From Psoroptes ovis (taxonomy: Eukaryota; Arthropoda; Arachnida; Sarcoptiformes; Psoroptidae): a stretch of 64,000 nucleotides of DNA. Both the position numbers and the translations under genes were made by a program. The notes below the pieces were generated by a model. It was not told where the DNA came from, searched no databases, and saw only the letters and a list, made by a program, of their open reading frames with translations. The stretch's first letter is position 1. The number at the start of each line of letters is the position of its first letter. Location of the stretch: contig PQWQ01000022.1 of the NCBI GenBank assembly GCA_002943765.1, positions 248,001 through 312,000 on the forward strand, in the 5' to 3' direction. Shown piece by piece: positions 40,701 to 55,700 of this stretch.

Positions 40701-43700
40701 ATAAATTTTAATCATTGATGTTGATTCATTTACAGTGACGCCATTTTGTGGTTCCATTGTAACGATTGGTGCAACTATTTGATTTAAGAATTAGATCGAA
40801 ATCGAGAAAATAAATGAAATCAGATAGAATATAATCACAAACATTACGAACAAACAAATACAAATACAAATAATCAAAATCAATGAATCACGTAAGCTTG
40901 TGATTCGAAATATATTAATAATACCAGGCGTATATTGATTGGTAATTCGAATCAAAATACGAAAATAAAATACTTACAAAGTACAGATATTTCTGTCGAT
41001 TTATTTATTGGTGAACGCATCGCTACATTGGCCGCTTCACATGTAATAGGATTTAAATGATCTTGATGATTAACAATTATCTCCACTTTGGATCGTGAAT
41101 TTACCGTAATACGATCAATATTTGTTTCAATAGTATTCTGTATTGACTGGCCATCGATTATTCTTGAACTTTTTGAATCAAAATAACAAATTTGAATTTG
41201 GAATAATCTGAATTAATCTGAACAAATATGTAAACAAACAAATGAAACATACCCATTACGCCAAACAATTTCGGCTGCTGGTTTACTGCCATACGCAACA
41301 CATTCAATGACAGCTACATCACCTTCACGTATCGATGTACTTGGTCCGATGATTTCCATCGTTTTGATTCCAACTAATTTTTAGAAAAAAAGAATGAATT
41401 TGAAAATTTTGAAATAATTTAAGAGGTGTCAAACACTTACCATTGACATCTAATGTAACATATTTATCCCATGAATCAGAGCTATCAGTTAATGTTTCAT
41501 GTTCAATATGACACTCGTAACGTGTGCCCAAATCATCTCGTGTTAATTTTTTATTCAAAATCAACGTTGAACGTGTTATTTTATCATTATTTACAACAAT
41601 GAATGTATCATTATTATTCAAATCATTGATCGACGATTTTTGAAGCTCTTCAATTTGTCCACGTGAATCAATCGATCGCCAAACAATGGTTGGTGTTGGA
41701 CGTGCATCAATCACAGTACATAATAGCTTTAAATTATCACCTTCAGTTAATGATAAATGATGTCCATTCATCAATCGTTCACCTTCATGTTCGATGTATG
41801 AACCAGTTGGTTTTGCTGTAAGTGATTCGAAATCGAAATTTTGAACTAAATAAAACTTGAACAAACATTCTAAAAAAATACTTACAAACAATGTTCAATT
41901 GCACATATGTCAATGATGGACATTTACCAGCAACATAGGTTACATCGCACTACACATGAATAAATTATTAAAATTGAAATTGAATTAAAATCGATTCATA
42001 AATGTGATTAAATTTGAAATTCATATCGGTGACTCTGAACAACCAAAAGAAAATTAGTCATTTCAAGAGGCTTAGCATAAAAATATGGAGGCATTTATTC
42101 AATCTAACAAGCACACATGCCCATATCTATAGCCTTCAATTTTTATAAATATATTTTCAATAATCAATGAACCGTAATCGAATTGAAGAAAATAATAATC
42201 AAAAATGGATTAAAAAAGGTTTTTTTTTTGAATTGAGTTTTTATTGTATGAGGTTGATGGGGGTTTCGAAAATCATATTTGGTTGTTGTTGTTGTTTGAC
42301 CCTTAATTGCTTGAATGATTTTGACTAATCAAAGAGAAAAAAACAAACAGAAACAAATGTATCAGATCAGACACAGCCTTTAGGCATATTGAAGGCGAAT
42401 CAAGCAAAACAAACAAACAATGAAAATGCTAAGTGTTTATGAAAAGTACTTAGGCGTTGTACGCCTAGTCACAGTGTTTATAATTTGGCCAAATTTAAAT
42501 GAAAATAAATTAAATAAAAATTAACTTTACCAAAGGTTTATGGCCACAGAAAATTTCCCATACAAAATTCATGTACATTTATCAGTCTAAATGCTGTTGT
42601 TCATATGTTTTCAATCAAAAAATCGAAAAAATATAAATGAATGAATAAATACACAGAGTGAAAAACTGTCACATTTCATTTATTTTGATATTTTCCCGAG
42701 AAAGTTTCTTTTTTCAGTCAGTTTTTAGTCAATTTCAAATTTCATATAAAACCGACTGTGTGTATATGAAAATACAAAATGTAAAATGGACATTTTATAT
42801 TTATGAATGTTGGAATTTTTTTTTAGTAGGTTGTCCGTAAAGTTTTGGCCGATTTTCATGAACAACTCTATTATAAATAGACCGAATGAATTTTTCGGAC
42901 CTGTCTAATAGTATTATAAAAATAAAAGAATCAATTTTGATGAATGATTTTATTTTATTCCAAAAGTACAAGGCTAAAACATTGTTACAAATATCAAATA
43001 CACAAATATCAAACTGTGTTTGTGGAATTTTTTTTTTTCGTTGATTTCAAAGCTTCTCATTCATCTTTTGACTAACTGTATATAATTCATAAATTTATGG
43101 ACATTTTATCTGCGATTTAAAAATTTCGGTCGGCTCATATTTGTTGTGAATCCACACCAATTGATATGAAAAAATATTTAGCACTGAAATTCACAGAATC
43201 AAGTATTAACCGAAAATATATTTTGGCCTAAATTCTTTGGTGATAATAACCAACAGCCAGCAAGCAACCAGCCAACCGACAACATTCATACACAACACAA
43301 CGATTTGAACGAATGAAACATTTATTTTTTGGCTGCTGCTGTAAATCTCTTGAGAATAATATATGTGAAGGGAAAATTACTCGAAATCATGTATTTGATT
43401 TTTGTTCTTGTTTAATTCTCCAAGAGTCTATCAGAGAAAATTTCTCGGAAATCATAGATTTCAAATGACAATTTTTCAGTTTTTGGATTTTTGAACTAAC
43501 ACTGAAATACAAGAAACCCGAAAATCTGGTCATCAATGATCGGCCAAAAAAAAAACAATTGATCTAGGCTATATTCACTTAATTAGTTGTAATTACACAC
43601 AGAAAATTTAGTTGAAAAAATAAATAAATAAATGGTTGATAATTGTAGGCTGTCCGAAAAGTTTTGGGCGATTTTCATGAACAACTCTATTGTGATTGAG

Positions 43701-46700
43701 CCGAATGAATTTTTCGGACAACCTAATCGAAATTTTGATTTCATATATTTTTTGAGGAAAATCTTCGTTCACATAGAGAAATTGAATGAAGCACAAAAAT
43801 AATTTGATCATTCCAAGAATCATTTTGCTTATTAGAAATATTTGAATCAAATCGATATTCATTAATCAAAAATTTCGATTTTCAATCTTTTAACTTTGGT
43901 GCGCTAATTCTTAAATATTAGGAAATTTGGACTCATTAAATTATTATTACACCAATAACACACACTCATATAAACACTAAGTGAATTGGAAAATGTTTTC
44001 ACTCTCTGAAAATTTCATTCTTTTTCGAAAATAGATGATGCTAAATAGTTTGGAAAATTTTTGCCAAAAAATTTTTTTTATTAGGTTGTCCGTAAAGTTT
44101 TTGCCGATTTTCAAATGTTTTTCAATTAGTAAATCGGCAAAAACTTTTCGGACAACCTAATATTTTGGGCTCAAAGAATAAATAAAAACTAATTACAATC
44201 AAAGTTATTTCGTCGATAGTGATGATCATCAGCAATTTTACGTATCAAAAATGTATTTGGAAATGTTTCCAAAAATTTGTTGATCTAATGAACCATGATT
44301 AATTTATTGATGGGAAATTTTTTCGGGTCCCCAAAAAGTCTCATTTAATGGGGAACCGAAGAAAAATTCTGGGAAAAACTTTGAATATTCACTTGGAATT
44401 TTTCAAAAATTTCTGAGCGCAAAAAGTTAAACATCATTCTGTTTAACGGGGGGAAGAAAATTTGGAGAAATTTCCCCGAAAATCGGGAAAATTTTCCCGA
44501 AAAATTTACCAATGAACACAGAAACAGAATCGAAAATCGGCCCGGGCAGAAAATCAAACGAAAATTTCAATCAATAAAATCGGGTGGCAGTGTTGTGTGT
44601 GATGATGATTGGCATCGAACAGAATTTTCATTCAAAACAAAACAAATCAAATCACAGAAATAATCAACAAGAATATTTTCATGGAATTGACGAAGGAGCC
44701 ATTCATATATATCGATCATATATGATATGAGTTGGTGATATATATTCGGATGTGTGCGAATGTTGACATATATCACTCATAGTGATAAACTGAATCGAAG
44801 ATTGGAAACTTTTTTTTGTGGAGATATGAAAAAAATATGGAAAAGCTGTCAATCTATAACCAGTGTGAAACTGGTGAAATGAAATTCAATTTCAGTGCTG
44901 CAAAAAGAACTGATTCACTGGGTATTATCATTGTTTATATGATTATATCACACACAAACACACAGACACACATAACATGTAATGTAATAAGCCAAAAAAA
45001 TGTGATAAATGACATTGTCTCGCAAACGTTCAATAAATATCTGTCAAATATTTTTTTGGTGACAAAATATATGGAAATAATTCAGAAGTTTCATCAAATA
45101 ATCGAATTCAGTGTAATTTCAGTGCATCAATTTTAGTGCAAAAAATGTAATTGAAAATTGTTTTTTTTCTCGAACAGAAATAAAGCAATAAGGTATTAGG
45201 TTGTCCGAAAAGTTTTGGTCGATTTTTTATGAGTAACTCTATTGTGATTAAGCCGAATGAACATTTCGGACAGCCTAAATGTATGAGATATGATAATGCT
45301 CAAAACTCGAACAGATGAATCGATGAATTTTCTTGGGTACCGAGAAGCAAAAAATACATTAAAATTTCATTAAACTAAGAAAAATTTCTCGGAAAAAAAT
45401 TATGAATTTTCATTTCATTTCATACATTCAATGGGTGCACCATGTTTGAAAATCAATTTTCTTTATAAATATTTCTTTGATATATTAGAAAATATATATT
45501 AAATCATTATTAGCATTTTGTCTTATTAATATTATTATTATTTTGTCATTTTGTAGATGCAAAATTTGATTTTTAAGAAAAAAAAACATTTGTCAAAGGC
45601 AAAAAAAATTGAAAATTTTCTGAAAAAAATTTGCAAAACCTTTCAAATCTTTTGGCTCCCAGGAAGCACCACATTCAGTTTAATGGGCAGCTCGATTGGC
45701 GCCTGTGAAGCGCCGAAACACATGGGAATTTTAATGACTAAGAGTGGTTGAATGGCGAAAGCAAAGAAGCCCTCGAGTTCAAGGGTAAATTTAAGCAAAA
45801 TTTCAAAGAAAATTCCAGGGAAAATTTCCGTGCATTTTGAGAACACAATTTGAATTTCATTGAATTTTTAAATTCAAATAAAAATGTTTTGAATAATAAA
45901 TTCATCATCACTCAACTCAACTTGACTTCAAATCAAAATTCGTATTTATATTCATAGTCAAATATATTAGGTTGTCCGAAAAGTTCTGGCCGATTTTCTA
46001 TGATGAACAACTTTATTGTTTCGATGAACAACTCTATTGTGGTTAAGCCGAATAAACTTTTCGGACACACCATCAAATACAAATGAATTTTAATGAATTT
46101 TCATTTTGAATTTTTTTTGTAAATTGTTCGAACCTTACATTTCAATGTTTGTTTGTTTTCGAATTCATTTAATTTCATTCCAAAAATAAAAAGAATCACA
46201 AAATTCAATTAGAAACAATTAAATCTTGACGAATAAACGATGTTTGTTTGTTTATAATTCGGATAAAACAAACAAACAAATCAGCAAAAAGCAAACAAAC
46301 AGACGAGTTGATTCATTCGAAAAAGGGTTTTAAAGGGTTTTTTTTGGAAGGTTAATGTTTGTCAGTAATTTTCACATATCAATCCATTTCGGATACATAC
46401 GTATCAATTCGTATATCAAGGAAGCATTCGTGAATTTGTGACAATTTTTCGGTCGACGACAAAATGAAACAAATTTTTTCATCATTAAAGAATAAACAGA
46501 GCAAATAAATGGGCTTTGGTTGAAAAGCCTTTTATATTAGGTTGTCCAAAAAGTTCATGCCGCTTAATCAATAGAGTTGCCACATGAAAATCGGCCAAAA
46601 CTTTCCGGACAAGCTAATATAAATGATGATAATTGTGAGAATTTTTTGGGTAATTTTTTTTGTCAGCAAAAAATTAATTATTGTTATTAATTAATATTAA

Positions 46701-49700
46701 TAACAACTGAGAAATTATGGAAACTTGTCGCCATTTGTCATATGGACAAATCAGCGAAATGTCAACAGTGAATTTAGAATCATCAAGGATATTTTTCCTT
46801 GTTCCTTGTTGATTTGAAATATATCTTAATTAACATTTTGTACTTTGATACATTAATTTAAATCAATTCAATTCAGGTAAATTAATTCATTTTTTTTTTG
46901 TTTCTGTTTTGTTGGTTGGGAAAATTTCAATCAAAAATATGTTTCAAAATATCAAAGATTATAACCTGACAATGTGTCAGTGTAGTATAGATCAAAATAT
47001 GCAAATAAGTGGGTAAATTTTGACAGGCAAACGCCGACTGGCCTACGCATATTATCATTATTACGGCTACAGAGACGTATTCGTAGCCCTGTGCGGCCCG
47101 AAATGTTGAAATGAATTCAAAAAAATTAAAATTTTTTGACTCACCTTATAAATAGCTTCATCCGAAGAACGCAATGAATTAATGATTAAACGTGCTTCAG
47201 ATTTTTGTTTAGTAAACAATGCACGACCAACTAATGTATCCAATGGTTTATTGACATTATCATCTGAATATACCCAAATACGTGACCATTTTTGGTGCTG
47301 TTGATGTTGTTGTTGATCATTATTATTCAAATTTAAATGATTTGAATTTAAATTATTTGAATTATCACTGATAGATGATGAACGTTCTAAACGACTCCAT
47401 GTAAGAAAATATATGGCACCACAATTATCTTCATCAATAAAACAAGGTAATGATATTGATTGTTGTTTAACACCTTTGACATTTATTAATCGTTGATCAT
47501 CATTAACATTAACACCGACAATCGATGAAGACGATAAATCTGAATTAAACAAAAAATAAAGACAAAAAAAAAATATTTAAATTAGATCAAAATGACATTA
47601 AAACATTTTCGTAAAATCATATTTGACATCTTAATCTCTGTAAAGAACACACAAATAATAAAATCAACCTTCAAACCTTCAACCAACAAGGGTTGAATGT
47701 CCTCATTCATTTTATATTATTCTTCAATAAATATCTATTTTGACATGAACATCAATTTTTTTCAAAAAAAAGAATTTTGTCATCATTAATTTTTCACTTT
47801 GGAATTGGCCAAATTTAGATTTTTTATTTTGAAAAATGAAAATGAAATGAGAGGAGAAAATTTACAGAAACATTTTTTGACATGAAAAATATTTTTCTGT
47901 GTAAATGTTTTTTCAATGTTCAATGTTCAACTATTTTCACTCTCGATTCGAACATTGATTGATTGATTGATTATTTCGTTTAAACACTCACAAATAAATA
48001 CAAGTACAAGTGACTATTAAAAATTTCACAGAATTTTATTTATTTATTCTTAGAAAACATCTTGGAGATTCTTGAGGAGCGAAAAAAATGATTCTCAAAT
48101 TTTTAGATGGAACAAAAATAAGAAAAATTTCTTAAGAAAAAATAAATTAATTTTCAAATATATTAGGTTGTCCGGAAAGTTTTGGCCGATTTTCATGCAC
48201 AACTCTATTGTGATTAAGCCGAATGAACTTTTCGGACAGCCTAATAATTTTCAAATTGGAAATACTGCTCTTTTTAAAGAAAAATAATTAATCAAAAATA
48301 GACAAAGAGCTTGTGTAAGAGCTTTCAGAATATCAAAGAATTCAATGGAATCAAGATTCAATTTAATTCAATTAAATTTTTTGAGAAAACTAAAAAAGAA
48401 CAAAAAAGAATTATTTTTTCTCTTCTTCGAAACAAAAGATTCATTAAGAATATTATTTTGTTTCAATTAATTTTCGCTGTTGTGTTTCAAATTTTTAATG
48501 AAGCAATTTGTTAATTAGCAGTAGTAGTACCAACACATATATTACATCAGAAAGCATTGGGTTAATTAATTGGAGAATACAACAACTAAAACGAAACACA
48601 CATAAATACCAAGTATCTAACATTGTTAATGTTTCAACTCGTCGTCGAAAAAGAAGAACATTATTAAAAGTTCAAAGTTTTTCGGAGCATCTTCGAAGAA
48701 CGAATATCTGTTCATAGACTATATTCATACATTCATATTGTTAAAACAAATGCCAAAACAAAAACATCATAAAACAATGACAATTCAAAATGATAATAAT
48801 TAATTAATTTTTTAAGTTTTAAATGAAACGAAATGAATGAATGGTAATTAATCATAATTATTATGATCACTTGTAACAATGGATTATGCTCATAATAAAT
48901 TGATTGTCATCCGAAGAAAAAATTTATTCAAATTTTTGTCAAAGGTCGATGAACATCATTAATTTCAGATCAGATGCAAAACAACAAAAATCAAAGAATC
49001 AAAGAACCAATCAATCAAATCAATCAATCAATTGATGATCATCGATAATCAATTTCAATCAAAGAATAAATGGCAATAAATGAATGATATCGATGAATTT
49101 TTGCAATTTATTAAATTTGGAAAAATCAAAATGGAAAATACATGAAATTCAATATCTTCAATATCTACAATCATCAAAAACATCTAACCAGGAACATATT
49201 TTCTAGCCCAATTATTAGGTATTTGTCCTGAAAGTTTTTGCCAATTTACTGGTTGAAAATCATTTGAAAATCGGCAAAAACTTTTCGGACAACCCAATAT
49301 TATTATTGCAAATACAAGGATTGTGCGTATACAACATGACCGAAATGTTGTTGAAAAAAATGTCCAATATTTGATATTATGCAAAAATTCATTGATCAGT
49401 GTGTATCAATTTAAAATTTTGATAATAATAATAACAGCAATAATAATAAATTGAAAAAACATTGAAATAAAAATTGAAGCAAATAAAAATATTAGATCGC
49501 GTTCGGAAAGTTCATTCCGCTAAATCACAATAGAGTTGTTCATGAAAATTGGCCAAAACTTTCTGGACAACCTAATTAATGGAAAGAAAACCATACATCG
49601 AATATATGTGTGCACAATATGGCAATAAAAATAAATGGCGAATCACATATCAAACAAAAAATATATTTGTTTGATGATGATAATAATATTTATTGCCAAT

Positions 49701-52700
49701 GATCCATGACAGTTGTTGTTGTGACAATAATACACATTTGTAATATATGATAATATTTGTATTAAAATGAAAAGAATAAATAAATAAATAAATTTTCAGA
49801 TAAAATAAATTGAATATATTTCATATAGATCATGTTCAACAAATATATTCAATTACACACACAAAGAATATCAATAAATTGTATCTATATCTATCTATCT
49901 ATGTCTTGTCTGTATGTGATTATCTCATATTACACACCAAATCAGCCAAACCAAACCAAATGGATGAAAATTTCCATCAATTTCTCCATATCCACTGATT
50001 ATGTAATGATTTCATGTTTTTTGATTTTCATTATTTTGTATTATTATTATGGATGTAATCATGAAAATAATAACGATACAAAATAATTTAAATGATGATG
50101 ATGATGATCATGTTATCTATATGAAACATCAATGATCTATTTAGGTTGTCCACAAAGTTTTGGCCAATTTTCATGAGCAACGCTATTCAAGATTGAGCCG
50201 AATGAACTTTTCGGACAACCTAAATATATGTGATCACCCAGAAAAAAAAAATGGTTGAAAATATTGAATTTATTACGAGAAAAATGAACTTGGAAAATAA
50301 ATAGAAGGCATCAAATGAACAAATATATTGTTGGAATTGTTTGGCTCAAAAATTTCGGAAACATTTCTCGATAACATTTTTGGGAATTCGAATTCTCGAA
50401 AAAATCAAATTTCAAATTTTTTTTCTGGAAAACTTTTTCAGAGATTTTCGGAAATTTTCCCCTCTTCCATCCATTCATACATACATACACAAATATTCAA
50501 AACAATTCCAGCCAAATATTCAATTCATATTACAGGGTTCATTTGAATGATACACACATAAACAATCAATTTTCGAATGTTTGGAAAATATATTCATTTA
50601 GCCGTGTTCATATTCATACATTGTTTTCTTCAATATTTGTTTTTAGAAGATTCAAACAAATCATCATCATCATTATTTGACAATATGTAAATTTGAAATT
50701 CTTATTCTTTCTTTCATACACACAAGGAATAAGATGGAGAATTTCAAAGAATTATTTTTAGATTTTCTTTTATCCCGAAAAAAAATAAAAACAATGTAAC
50801 AAAATCTATTATGGTTGTCCGAATAGTTTTGGCGGATTTTCATGTGGCAACTATTGTGATTAAGCCGAATGAACTTTTAGGACAGCGTAATATTTGAATT
50901 AATGGGAAATGTTTTCGGCAATTTTTTGATTGAAATAAGAAATGATCTAAGAAAAATGAATCTAAATTGCAAGTAATTGAATATCATTGATTTTGCTTGG
51001 CGAAGACAAATGATGATGCTTCAATCAATGGTATACACATGAAAACAATTTTGGTCAAAAGTTAAAAGTCAAAAGTTGAAATTGAATTGTTTATTTTAAG
51101 AAAATGAAAATTCCTGGACATTTGATTGATTTGTGAGTGAATGGATATATGGATCCATGAATAGATTTGGCCAATTTTTGGGCAGAATTTTCTCGTAGGG
51201 AAAAATTTGATTGATTTCTGCCATATATAAAAATAGACATAAATATAAACAAATCAATGAAATTTCATTTTCATTTGTTTTGTTTTTGTTGAAAGAAATT
51301 TTCCAGAAATAATCATTCAAAATGAATGAATGAATGAAATGATACAAACATATGCCCATAAACACACTAAGATTAATCATTTTTGTTCAGTGAAAAAACT
51401 AATTAAAAGTCAATGGAATTCGGGCAAAATTTTCATTAATTGAAAGGCTATTGATTCATTAAAAGTTTTTTGATCAATGAATTAATTGAATTTTTTTTCG
51501 ACTAATCGCCAAGCATCGCTTGGGCTTATCTGCGCCGCATCCTTAGTATTGGCACAAAAGCCATGCACAATTCACACTTATTTAGGTTTTCCGGAAAGTT
51601 CTGGCCGATTTTCATGAGCAAATCTATCGGATTATACCGAATGAACTTTTCGGACAGCCTAATAATTCATTTAGCTTTTTTTGTTTGTTTTCAAGATAAT
51701 TTCTTATCATTTTTTTTGAATTGAATCATTCATTCAGATTCATTGATTTGAAGCTTTTCAAAATTCTCAAAGACACACAAAACATTTATCGATTTTTTTT
51801 TTCTTTAAGAAAAATTTCTTTTTTCAAATTGAAATCTTAGCGATTTCTTCATCAAAATGAATCAAATGAATGTTTGCAAATTCACAGAAAAAACACACAC
51901 AGAGACAATTCACAATTCAATTCATCATCAGCAAAACATTGATTGAAACAAAAAGACGCTGCTACACAAAAGATTTTAATCAAAAAATCTTTTTTTTAAG
52001 AAATGAAATTTTCTTAAGATTTTGGGGCTTTTCAAATTCAGACTTTTCACTCAGCTGTGATTCAATGAATGTAATGAATTTGAAACATAAAAAAAAATCA
52101 ATGAAATCAGTGATAAAAATAAATTTTAATTGAAATCTTTCAAAGAGGAGAGGAGAAGAAATTTTACGGGCAAATTTCCGTCAAAATAATAAGGTTTTAA
52201 AAGGTTTTTGATCAAAGGCTTTTACAAGGGTTCATTTTGACAGAATTTTGTTGAAAAAATCGGCGGAAAATTCCCGTAAATTTTCCTTGTACAAACACTG
52301 AAGACCAATTAAAACTTTTTAAAATTTGAAAAATTCAAATCCTTGTCATAATTAATTAATTAATTAATAAGCTTTCACAGTAATTCAATCAAATTCACAG
52401 AGGAAAAACTTTAAAATAAACACCCACCACCACCCACCAACCAGCCACTCATGATCATCAAAACATTGACGACAAACTATGGCCACTTATGATTGTCATC
52501 TCCTACTAATGACTAGTAGCATCATCATCTATAAACCTCTGAAAATAATTATTAGATTGTCCGAAAAGTTCTTGCCGATTTTCCAATGATTTTTCTATGA
52601 TGAAACCGGCAAAAACTTTCTGGACAGCCCAATAGATCAATAAAAGTGGTGAAACTTGGGCAAAATAAACTTTTTGATTGAAATCGAAATTATCATTGAA

Positions 52701-55700
52701 AGCAAACAAAGCGCAAAAAATGATGAAATCATCAGAAGCTAATCAACAACATGGATACCCTTCGAATGCATTGAGCCATATGAAATAAAAGTTGAATAAA
52801 CCGAGTAAATGAATGAATGAATGAACTGGGTCTAAGTTGAAAATCGAATAGAAATGAATGGAAATTACTAAGGCACAGACATACACAGAGCATCAAACTT
52901 TGGGTTGAATGGAACAGTTTTTGATTCGTTTTCGGTTCAAAACCACACCAGAATCAAGACGAATAAAAACTTGTGATTTTTAAAACAAACAATTGAATGA
53001 TTCGTTTGTGTGTATTACAAATATACTAGGTTGTCCGAAAAGTTTATGCCGATCATATTGTAGGGAATTATGAAAAAAATCGGCAAAAACTTATCGGACA
53101 ACCTAATATATTTCAGTAACCAGAATTCATTATCAGATGAAAACTTCTCTCTATCTCAGTATGTATTATTTCGAATGGTGACAATTGAATCGAAATAATT
53201 AATTCAATTTTTAATGTTTGATGTTTTCTGGAGAGAAAATTTGTTTGGTATTCGTGTGCTTTGTTGTATTAATGAAATTAAAGCATCATTGACAAAATGG
53301 AGAAATATTAGGCTGTCCGGAAAGTTTTGGCCGATTTTCATAAACAACTTCATTGTGATTAAGCCGAATGAACTTTTCGGACATGCCTAATATATTTATT
53401 TTAATTTATTCTTTGTCGTCATTGTTTTTTTTGTTTGTTTGGATTCGTTGATTAATTCTCAGAATTTTAGTTCAATTTTTTTTTGTACCAGAATGAAATT
53501 GAGAATCGAGTAAATCAACGAATGAATCAATTCTAGAAAAATTCTGTAGCTGAAACTTGAACAATATGGCTTCAATGATTTCAATGAATGATTGAGAAAC
53601 TTTTCATGGTAAATGTTTCAGAAATCAAAAATTGAATATTCAAATATTTCAAAAATAAATGACTCTATGGCCACATTAACCAATTAATATGATTGATCAT
53701 TCATTTAGCAAAATTCAATGATCAAATCAAAATGACTTTTTGAATGTCACGAAAATCCTATGCAGGATTAAGACATAAGGTATCAAAAAATTAAGGAATC
53801 AAAATTAAGATGTTTCAAGTCATTCATATGTCTTCAAGGAAAAAAAATTATCATTAATTATACTTAACAAATACATTGATATCAATATTCCGAATCATCT
53901 CAAATATACGGAAATTTATTATTCATCATAAGATAATCAGTTTAAACTTTTGAAATCTGATATTTTCTAATATCAATGAATAATATTTCATTCAATGAAT
54001 CAAAATCTACGAAGAAACCACACACGAATATTATTCATGATGAATAAGAATATTCAAGAAAGATTTTCGAAAAATCAAAGATGATAAATGAATGTGATAC
54101 GAAGATTAAACCGATTGAGATATGATCATTGGAATTTTTTTTCTTGTGCAGGATTATTATGATGAATCCCGTTTTGAAAAATTGAAAAATCAAGGGTTTT
54201 TTCTGCATGGAAATAATCATTGAAAATATGTTTGATATCACAGTAATCGGTGAAGATTACCTGGGTTTTAAGATGAACAAAAAAACAAAGACAATTACCT
54301 CATAGATTATGTTCTTCAACAAAAATGATAAAAATTCAAAAAATATCTTCGAGATAACAGAGGTCTCGGAGTAATTTAGGTGCTGCTGCTTCACCAAATG
54401 ACAATGGAAAGGCGTCCATTTGGTTTTTCGAAGCCATTTATTCATAAAAAACCTTTTTTTAAAATCAAAAAAACAAGCCCTAAAACCTTTGAAATAAAAA
54501 AAAAAAAAACAAAGCATTTGGCGTATTTATCATCGTCATTAAAAAATTTTAACAATCAGGGTTAAAACCAGTCAATTTAAGGGAGAAACTTGTATTGTTT
54601 TATACGTTTTCCATTGTTTCATTACACCACCAGTGATTTAAATTGTTGAATCACCCTTATTCCCTTAAAATTTCTTAAAAATTTTAATGATGTTTATGAT
54701 GATGTTACTTAGTAAGTGTAACATATAACATAAAAATAAAGGTCAGTTCTGGTCACCAAAAAAATAGCCATAGAAATCACATTTGTCAAAAAATAAATAA
54801 AAGCAATACGACAACAACAAAATGTATGCCAATGTTGAATTTGTCACCAAAAAAACAAAAACAACAACTAATTTGAGTGAATAGAGGGAAACCAGTTTCA
54901 CCCAGGCAGCATTAAGACTAAATGACCAAAAATAAATAAAATGACCAAAATAAATAAGAATGACCAAGAAACATTTCAAATGCAGAGAAACCAGTGTAAT
55001 TTTCGAGTAAGAAAACAATTGTGATTATGATAATTATATCAAATAAATGTAAAAATTCGAACAAAGGTCATTTTTGTACATTGTTTATGGATGATGATGT
55101 TGTTGGATATTCATTCATTCATTCATAAAAACAATGCTCACATATCATTTAAAACATAATTAAACAAACATTTCCATTCGTAGACTCAATGATTGATGCA
55201 CAGAAGCAACATTCAAATACAAATAATCATCGTTCAATAATAATCGTGATTCGGCAAATGATATACGAATTCACTAAGATTAACTAATGAATGCATCATT
55301 TGAGTATTATTCAAATAAGACGAATGAATGATGATTGATCGAAAGGATCATTTGCAGTCATTCGTCTTAAGCAGATATCGATCAATAATTATCGATTGAT
55401 TGATTGATTAGCCATTAATTGATTAACTAATTAACTTTAAAGGATAATGGATTACCGATCCTGCTGCATATATGCATATTCAAAGTAATATTTTGGAAAA
55501 TTATTCATTCATTAGTACACGATTTCAGGAAGAGAAAATCTTTTATTTTTACATATTACGATGTCCGAAAAGTTCATTCGGCTCAATCAAATAGAGTTGC
55601 TCGCGAAAATCGGCCAGAACTTTCCGGACAATCTAATATATTTTAGTCGATAATTACTTCAATGATATTTTTCATGTCTCTCAAGTTTGATTAGCATAAA

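Larger units (their letters stand above)
41950..47144. other. 5.2 kb intron splitting Ig domain 1
   Basis: Six miniature elements, plus two GC-richer patches (about 45650-45780 and 47030-47100). A plus-strand frame of 106 codons at 44816-45136 has no recognisable domain and is not called. Confidence 0.6.

Noticed and set aside
44816..45136. 106-codon plus-strand open frame
   Set aside because: No homologous motif, composition as the surrounding intron, contains a CA repeat; antisense within the receptor intron.
51505..51560. Possible snRNA or tRNA gene in a GC-richer patch
   Set aside because: No tRNA arms or snRNA core motifs could be laid out; left as an unexplained patch.
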